Below, in pieces: positions 58,460 through 64,000 of a stretch of DNA of 64,000 bases (its first letter is position 1; each line of letters starts with the position of its first letter). The DNA lies in the NCBI GenBank assembly GCA_035638075.1, contig DASRAU010000021.1, positions 146,473-210,472 of the forward strand, written 5' to 3'. The stretch comes from DASRAU01 sp035638075. Lineage in GTDB: Bacteria > Acidobacteriota > Polarisedimenticolia > Gp22-AA2. The translations under genes were made by a program, and so were the position numbers. The notes under the pieces are model-generated. The model was given only the letters and a program-made list of their open reading frames with translations, did no database searches and was not told where the DNA came from.

Positions 58460-58504
58460 GGCCGCACGCCATGACCCGGCGGCGCCTCCCGCGGCCGGCT
58501 TTTT
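58460..58504 (+). terminator. Weak terminator-like hairpin
   Basis: GGCCGC and GCGGCC (six base pairs) enclose a 25-base loop, followed by GG, C and TTTTT. The next gene's TTG start at 58506 lies directly after the T-run. Confidence 0.3.
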
Positions 58505-58505
58505 C

Positions 58506-60863
58506 TTGAACGATCGTTTCGCGCGCCCGCGGGCGCTCCGCCGGCCCTTGTCGCTCGCGCTTCTGCTCGCGCTCGCCGCGGGCGTATCCCCGGCACTCGC
58601 CCGGCGCGCCCCCGACGCCTCGCCTGCGCGCCTCACGGCGCTTCTCCTCAACGGCGGCGGCACGCCCGCTTCGAACTACCAGTCCCACCTCAACCATCTG
58701 AAGCTCCTGGTGAAGGTGCTGCACGAGGCGGGTGTGGCCCCCGGCCGGATCACCGTGCTGTCGGGCGACGGGGCGAACCCGACGGCCGACCTGGCGCTGC
58801 GCGAGGCGCAGCCGGAGGAGGACTTCTGGAGGCTCGGCGGCACGCGGCTCGAGGAGCCCTTCCGGACCCCCATCACCTTCGCGAACTCCGCTCTTCCCGG
58901 CTTCGCGCTGAAGCCGGCGACCGTCGCGGAGATCGATCGCTGGTTCGGGGCGGTCGGCGCGCGGCTGCGCGACGGGGACACGCTGCTCCTCTACGTCACC
59001 GACCACGGCACGAAGAACGCCGCGGACACCACCGACAACCGCATCACGCTGTGGGGAAAAAACCAGGGGCTGTCGGTGTCGGAGCTGCGGGCGCGGCTGG
59101 CGAAGCTCGACCCGCGCGTCCGGGTCGTCCTGCTGATGTCGCAGTGCTACTCGGGCTCGTTCGCGAACGCCGCGCCGCGCGACGCCTCGGGTCTGCCGTC
59201 GGGCAACGTCTGCGGCTACTTCTCGACCACGGCCGAGAGGCCCGCCTACGGCTGCTACGCCGAAGTCCGCGACCGTGACGAGACCGGGCACTCCTTCGAC
59301 TTCATCGCAGAGCTGGCCCAGGAGGGGCTCTTCCCGGCGGCGCACGCGCGGGTCCTCCAGAACGACGCCACCCCCGACGCGCCGTTGCGCACCTCGGATG
59401 CCTTCCTCGAAGAACTCCTGCGCAGGAAGGCCGGGGCGCAGGGCGTGACGCTCGACGCGCTCGTCGACGCGCTGCTGGCGCAGGCCTGGAAACGCAAGGA
59501 CGCCTGGGAGCCCGAGATCCGGCTGCTCGACGCCATCGGCCGCAACTTCGGCACCTTCAGCCCCCGGTCGCTGGCCGAGATCCGGCAGCAGCAGGCCAGC
59601 CTCCCGGAGGTGGGAGACCAGCTCGAGGCCCAGGGGAAGGCGTGGCAGGCCTCCCTCGAGGCCGCCAACCGCGCCAACCTCGAGCGCTTCCTCGGAGGGA
59701 AGCCGGGGTGGCGGGATTTCGTCGACCGGGCGGGCCGCAGCGCGGGCGCGGTCCGCGAGATGAGCGGCGCGCTGGTGTACGAGCTGGCGGACTTCACCCG
59801 GGCGGACCGCACGATGACCGGCCGCCTGGCCACGCTCAAGGACAAGGCGGATGCGGCGCGGGCCCTGGCGTATCGCATGGCGGTGCGCGAAGGCGTGATG
59901 CTGCGGATGCGCGCCATCCTCGTGAGCCTCGCCGGCCGCGAAGACCTGGCGCGCGACGGCTCACACGACGAGCGCGCCGCGGCCGAGGCGCTTCTGTCCT
60001 GCGAGTCGCTGCGGCTGCCGCTCGCGGGGGCCGTGCCCGGGATGCACCCGACCGATCGTCCCCCGTTCCCCGCGATGGAGGACGACATCGCGGCGTCGCG
60101 CGACGTGCTGCCGGCCTGGCTCGGGATCCGCTTCGCCGACGTTCCGGCCGTCCTGCGGCAGACACACGAGATCGCGCCGGGCGCTTCATCTGTCCTGGCG
60201 GTGTTCCCGAACTCTCCAGCCGCGGCGGCCGACCTGCAGGCGGGGGACGTGATCCTGGGCCCCCCGGGCGCGCGCTTCGAGGATCCGCAGCAGATCCGCG
60301 AATGGACGATGCTCGCCCACGTGGACGAGCCGCGCACCCTCTCCGTGCTGCGCGGCGCCGACACCATCGAGAAGACCATCGTCCCGAAGCCCGCTCCCAT
60401 GAAGTGGCCGGCGCTCCCCGGGCCTCCGCGTGTGTCGACGGCCGCCCCCGCGTGGGCCCCGCTGCAGCTGGCGGGGTACCGGGGCGATCTGCCCTCCGAC
60501 CTGCGCGGCTCGGGCGCGCACCTGCTGTTCTTCTGGGCGACGTGGTGCGGCCCGTGCAAGGCGTCGCTGCCGGAGGTCCTGGCGTTCGAGAGCGAGCGCG
60601 GCATCCCGGTCGTGGCGATCACCGACGAGCCGGGGGAGGCGCTCGACGCGTTCTTCAGGAAGTTCACGACGCCGTTCCCGCAGCGCGTGGCGACCGACGA
60701 GCAGCGCCGGGCGTTCCTGGCCTACGGCGTGAGCGGCACGCCGACGTTCGTCCTGGTCGACGGAGACGGTCTCATCCGCTCGTACTCGGTCGGGTACACC
60801 CGCGCGACGGGTCTGCCGATCGACGGCTGGACCTGGTCCGGGCGTCCGGGCTCCGGGCCCTGA
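58506..60863 (+). CDS. Caspase/legumain-like peptidase fused to PDZ and thioredoxin domains
   Basis: 785 aa. Signal peptide (1-33); a C13/caspase-like domain (about 40-290) with catalytic His167 in YVTDHGT and Cys214 in LLMSQCYSGSF; a helical middle; a PDZ domain (about 538-630; AVFPNSPAAAADLQAGDVIL); and a TlpA-like thioredoxin domain (about 655-770) with WCGPC (680-684) and GTPTFVLVDGDG. Each part is recognisable; the combination is not one I know. It may be a periplasmic protease with a redox or targeting module. The start is TTG with no ribosome binding site; no better start precedes the signal peptide. It follows the selenoprotein directly. Confidence 0.85.
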   Translation: MNDRFARPRALRRPLSLALLLALAAGVSPALARRAPDASPARLTALLLNGGGTPASNYQSHLNHLKLLVKVLHEAGVAPGRITVLSGDGANPTADLALREAQPEEDFWRLGGTRLEEPFRTPITFANSALPGFALKPATVAEIDRWFGAVGARLRDGDTLLLYVTDHGTKNAADTTDNRITLWGKNQGLSVSELRARLAKLDPRVRVVLLMSQCYSGSFANAAPRDASGLPSGNVCGYFSTTAERPAYGCYAEVRDRDETGHSFDFIAELAQEGLFPAAHARVLQNDATPDAPLRTSDAFLEELLRRKAGAQGVTLDALVDALLAQAWKRKDAWEPEIRLLDAIGRNFGTFSPRSLAEIRQQQASLPEVGDQLEAQGKAWQASLEAANRANLERFLGGKPGWRDFVDRAGRSAGAVREMSGALVYELADFTRADRTMTGRLATLKDKADAARALAYRMAVREGVMLRMRAILVSLAGREDLARDGSHDERAAAEALLSCESLRLPLAGAVPGMHPTDRPPFPAMEDDIAASRDVLPAWLGIRFADVPAVLRQTHEIAPGASSVLAVFPNSPAAAADLQAGDVILGPPGARFEDPQQIREWTMLAHVDEPRTLSVLRGADTIEKTIVPKPAPMKWPALPGPPRVSTAAPAWAPLQLAGYRGDLPSDLRGSGAHLLFFWATWCGPCKASLPEVLAFESERGIPVVAITDEPGEALDAFFRKFTTPFPQRVATDEQRRAFLAYGVSGTPTFVLVDGDGLIRSYSVGYTRATGLPIDGWTWSGRPGSGP

Positions 60864-61035
60864 ACATCTCCCGTTCCGGTGCGACGGAATCGAAATTTCC
60901 GGCTCCGGCCCGTCGAAGACCGGAACCCCATGCGCCATCTTGCCGTGTTGACATAAACTCCGCGGACTTTCTCTGGTCGGCGCCATCCGGCGCGTGGGGT
61001 TCACGGGAGTTTCGGGACGTTCGGGGGGTTCTCGG

Positions 61036-62345
61036 ATGATGGGGATGGGGAAGGGTCTGTCCGTTCTGGTCTTCACCGCGGCGGCCGCGGCGGCCACGAC
61101 GGGGATGGCGCGCGCTGCGAAGGTCGAGCACACCAACATCGTCCCGCCGAAGACGACGATGCCGACGCCCGACGGGCTCAAGGCGATCGGCGAGCCGACC
61201 CGGTTCCTCCAGCACGGCGATCGCCTCTACATCGCGGGGAAGGATGGCATCGCGGCGCTCTCGGCCGACGGCCAGGTGATCTGGGCGACGCCGCTCGACT
61301 TCGCCGGGATCCGGGAGATCGAGGTGGACGACGCCGGCATCGCGTATTCCGGCTTCACCGTCACCGGGGAGAAGGCGGGCGCGTTCACCTGGTGGGGGAA
61401 CGACATCCACAAGCTCGCCTTCGCCCCGAGCATCGTCGGCATGCTGACTCTCGACGGGACGAAGACCTGGCAGGTCGCGGGCCCCGCGTCGCGCATCTCG
61501 GCCCCGTGCCTGACGCCCAGTCACATCGGCATCCTGACCGGGGAGAAATTCCACATCTACGCGCGCGGCACAGGCTCGCTCACGGTCGCCGAATCCGACC
61601 TGGAGCCGGCGGCGCTCCCGAACGAGTACGCCACCCGGAGTTCCGGCCGCGGCCCCTGTTCCTCAACAACGAGTTCGTCGGCGCGTACTACTACAACTTC
61701 TACCGCATCACCCCCGAAGGGAAGGAGCTCTTCAGGGATCACAAGATGAGCACCAACATCGTCGCCGGCCCGTTCCTCTACCAGGGGAACATGCTCATCG
61801 GCTCGTACAACGTCGATCCCCAGAACAACCCGAACAAGAGCCTGGTCACGATCGTCCAGCCGACCGGCGACATCAAGAAGGTGTGGCGCGAGGACATCGC
61901 CGATGATCACTCCGCCACGGGGGACATCGTGCTCGACGGCGACACCATCTACGCGTCGTCCAACTTCACCGTCACCGCCCTCACCTCCAAGGGCAAGAAG
62001 ATCTGGCAGCAGGAGGGGAAGGATGGAGGGGTGTCGGCCGGGTCGATGCGCGGCGTCCGCTTCGAGAAGGAGTTCGGGTACCGCTATTTCGGCGGCCAGG
62101 GGATGGTGATGGGCGGCGACCGCCTGTACCTGGCGACCCATCGGAAAATCATGGGTCCCGATCCGACCGGCAAGAAGAAGAAAGAGGTCGAGCTCTGGAC
62201 CGACGTCGTCACCGTCCTGAACAAGGCGGACGGCAGCTACGTCCGGACCATCGACGTGCAGCAGAACATCGTCGACCTGAACGTCTGGAACGGACGGCTC
62301 GCGGTCGCCACGCCGCTGGGGGTTCACTTCCTGGCGCTCGACTGA
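61036..62345 (+). CDS. Secreted PQQ/WD-like repeat protein, frameshifted in this sequence
   Basis: Two reading frames make one protein of about 436 aa: MMGMGKGLSVLVFTAAAAAATT (signal peptide) to NEYAT in frame 1, then PEFRPRPLFLNNEFVG onward in the next frame to FLALD. The switch is at 61634-61636, where CCC would read CCCC if the frame were kept, so a one-base loss in a C run explains it. Repeats of the type GDRLYIAGKDGIAALSADGQVIW, GLTLDGTKTW-like and GDTIYASSNFTVTALTSKGKKIW are PQQ-like beta-propeller blades. Function unknown. The ATG follows GGGGGG. Sequencing error or a real lesion cannot be told apart. Confidence 0.8.
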
Positions 62346-62377
62346 GGCGGAGGCCGCCGGTGTAGCGCAGCCGTCTC

Positions 62378-64000
62378 CTACTCGGCGCGCAGCGCGATGA
62401 TCGGATCGACGCGCGTGGCGCGCAGCGCCGGGATCAGGCTCGCGAGAAGCGCGACCGCGGTCAGGAGCAGCGGCACGCCGACGAAGGTCGCCGGATCGGA
62501 GGGTGGGACGCCGAAGAGGATTCCCTGCATGAGGCGGCCGGCGAACAGCGCCGCGACCAGACCGACGCCGACGCCGAGGAGCGACAACAGAAGCCCGCGA
62601 CCGAGCACGAGACGCATGACCTCGGAGCGCCGCGCGCCGATGGCGATGCGCAGGCCGATCTCGCGCGTCCGCTGCGTGACCAGGTACGACAGCACGCCGT
62701 AGATGCCGATGGCCGCCAGCGTCAGCGCCGTGGCGGCGAACAGGCCGAGCAGCCAGCCGGTGAAGCGCGGCGCGGCGATGGCCCCCGACACGACGTCGGT
62801 CATGCGGCGCACGCTCGCGACCGGCAGCGCCGGGTCGATGCGGGCGATCGCGTCGCGCACCGCCGGCAGCAGGCCGAGCGGATCCGCCTGCGAGCGCACC
62901 ACGAGGGTCATGTCGCGCGGCGCGAACAGGGCGCCGTTCATGGCGAACTGGGCGTGCGGCCGGTAGAACTTCTCCTTGACCGACTCGCCGACGGCGTTGT
63001 GCTGCTCGTCGCCGACGATGCCGACGACGGTGATCCAGGGACGCGCCTGGTCGCTCCCCATGCGGAGGCGCCCGCCGAGCGCCTCCCCGGGCTTCCAGTA
63101 CTTCTTCGCCATGGTCTCGTTGACGATCGCCACCGGCATCGCGTCGGCCCGGTCGGCGGCGGAGAAGAAGCGGCCGGCGACCAGCCGCTCACCGAGCGCC
63201 TCGAAGGCGCCGTCGCTCACCACCTGCCAGTCCCCCTTGGCGTTGTTCCCGGGCGTCTCGACGTAGCCGTCGACGTCGAGCCCCCAGTCGCCGATGGTCG
63301 TCGCCAGCGGCAGCGAGCGCACGACACCGGCGTGCGCGACCCCGGGCAGCGATCGCACCCGGTCCACGAGGTCGTGGTAGAAGGCCTCGACCTGCGCGTC
63401 CTGCGGATAGGAGGCCTGCGGCAGCGCCAGCCGCATGGTCAGCACGCGCTCGGGATCGAAGCCGAGGTGCACCTGGCGCAGCGCCCAGAGGCTGCGCATC
63501 GCGAGACCCGCCGAGACCAGCAGCACCACGGCCAGCGCCATCTCGGCGACGACGAGGGCGCTGCGGCTGCGCTGGCGCTCGCGGCCGATGGTGACGCTGC
63601 CGGCGCCGTCCTTGAGCGAGTCGGTGAGGTCGACGCGCGACGCGCGCAGCGCCGGCACGACGCTGCACACGAGCGCCGTCAGGATCGCGGCGGCCGCGGC
63701 GAAGCCGAGGACGACGCCGTCCACGCGCGCCTCCTGGGCGCGCGGGATCGCCGCCAGGCTCGATCCGGCCATCAGGCGCACGCCGACGGCGGCGATCAGG
63801 AGGCCGAGCAGTCCGCCGCCGCACGACAGGAGCAGCGTCTCGGCGAGCAGCGGCCGCAGCAGCCGGAACCGGCCGGCGCCGAGCGCCGACCGCACCGCCA
63901 GCTCGCGGCGGCGCGACTCGGCCCGCGCCAGCAGCAGATTGGCGACGTTGGCGCACGCGATGAGCAGGAGGAACAGCGTCGCGGCGCTGACGAGCACCAG
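62378..64000 (-). CDS. ADOP-type ABC permease, N-terminal part outside the window
   Basis: At least 539 aa of a MacB-like duplicated permease, running off the right edge. Visible are helices of the first unit (LLLIACANVANLLLARAESRRRELAVRSALGAG), a linker (SALVVAEMALAVVLLVSAGLAMRSL), the second periplasmic domain (about 250-420) and the last three helices ending TRVDPIIALRAE. The ELAVRSALGA and REIGLRIAIGA motifs are the coupling segments of this family. Neighbouring ATPase or adaptor genes are not visible. It is convergent with the frameshifted gene. Confidence 0.9.
   Translation of the reverse strand: MVLVSAATLFLLLIACANVANLLLARAESRRRELAVRSALGAGRFRLLRPLLAETLLLSCGGGLLGLLIAAVGVRLMAGSSLAAIPRAQEARVDGVVLGFAAAAAILTALVCSVVPALRASRVDLTDSLKDGAGSVTIGRERQRSRSALVVAEMALAVVLLVSAGLAMRSLWALRQVHLGFDPERVLTMRLALPQASYPQDAQVEAFYHDLVDRVRSLPGVAHAGVVRSLPLATTIGDWGLDVDGYVETPGNNAKGDWQVVSDGAFEALGERLVAGRFFSAADRADAMPVAIVNETMAKKYWKPGEALGGRLRMGSDQARPWITVVGIVGDEQHNAVGESVKEKFYRPHAQFAMNGALFAPRDMTLVVRSQADPLGLLPAVRDAIARIDPALPVASVRRMTDVVSGAIAAPRFTGWLLGLFAATALTLAAIGIYGVLSYLVTQRTREIGLRIAIGARRSEVMRLVLGRGLLLSLLGVGVGLVAALFAGRLMQGILFGVPPSDPATFVGVPLLLTAVALLASLIPALRATRVDPIIALRAE

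Noticed and set aside
1..64000. tRNA, rRNA, CRISPR arrays, insertion sequences and phage genes
   Set aside because: I saw no tRNA arm pattern, no repeat-spacer array and no transposase, integrase or phage structural gene in any frame, though short RNA genes could be missed by eye.

Overview
The window looks like a chromosome segment of a GC-rich Gram-negative bacterium, most likely an Acidobacteriota. Pointers are two MacB-like orphan permeases of the ADOP type (17810-20320 and the truncated 62378-64000), a PknB-type kinase, lipoproteins and outer-membrane efflux parts, a two-gene NHEJ system, MopE-type secreted proteins and a class D-like sortase in a Gram-negative setting. This assignment is inference from gene content; no rRNA or tRNA was seen. 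Coding density is high and no stretch over 300 bases lacks a gene.

Layout. 1-5.1 kb: end of a methyltransferase, a BBE-type FAD oxidoreductase, a secreted metallo-beta-lactamase-fold hydrolase, a 50-aa membrane protein, a GNAT enzyme and an S11 D,D-peptidase. 5.2-9.9 kb: a giant secreted protein and an OmpA lipoprotein pair. 10.0-14.4 kb: Ku, LigD and a 50-aa coupled ORF, divergent from an Arg-rich DUF6496-like protein. 14.4-24.1 kb: M48 peptidase, di-haem peroxidase-like protein, ECF sigma factor, ADOP permease, DUF1579 protein, ABC-F ATPase and MFS exporter. 24.3-30.9 kb: a small LPATAS surface protein, two basic proteins, a DUF4097-like protein, an AI-2E transporter and a kinase fused to a VirB10-like domain. 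31.0-36.3 kb: aminotransferase, saccharopine-dehydrogenase-like enzyme and a GNAT-acyl-CoA synthetase fusion. 36.4-40.7 kb: second LPATAS protein, sortase, SYLF protein and MopE-like protein. 40.7-46.7 kb: an NnrS-like membrane protein, two radical SAM enzymes and a Crp/Fnr regulator with two FNR/DNR-type boxes. 46.8-55.4 kb: an NtrC-type two-component system divergent from a CzcCBA-type metal efflux operon. 55.5-64 kb: Ig-like surface protein, a DsbA-like protein with an in-frame TGA that I read as selenocysteine, a legumain-PDZ-thioredoxin fusion, a frameshifted PQQ/WD-like repeat protein and a truncated permease.

Three themes stand out. First, a selenocysteine-type active site (U-P-F-C) in the DsbA-like protein at 57465, with a SECIS-like hairpin at the expected distance. 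Second, GG-N10-GC (sigma-54 type, TTGC at -12) elements lie just upstream of at least seven genes: the lmo0937-like protein, the OmpA lipoprotein, the Arg-rich protein, both LPATAS proteins, a basic protein and the metal efflux operon. This suggests a sigma-54 envelope/stress regulon. Third, two small Asp/Pro-rich proteins share the C-terminal NLPATAS signal, a hydrophobic helix and an Arg cluster, and one sits directly before the sortase: a compact Gram-negative sortase system that appears to be under sigma-54 control.
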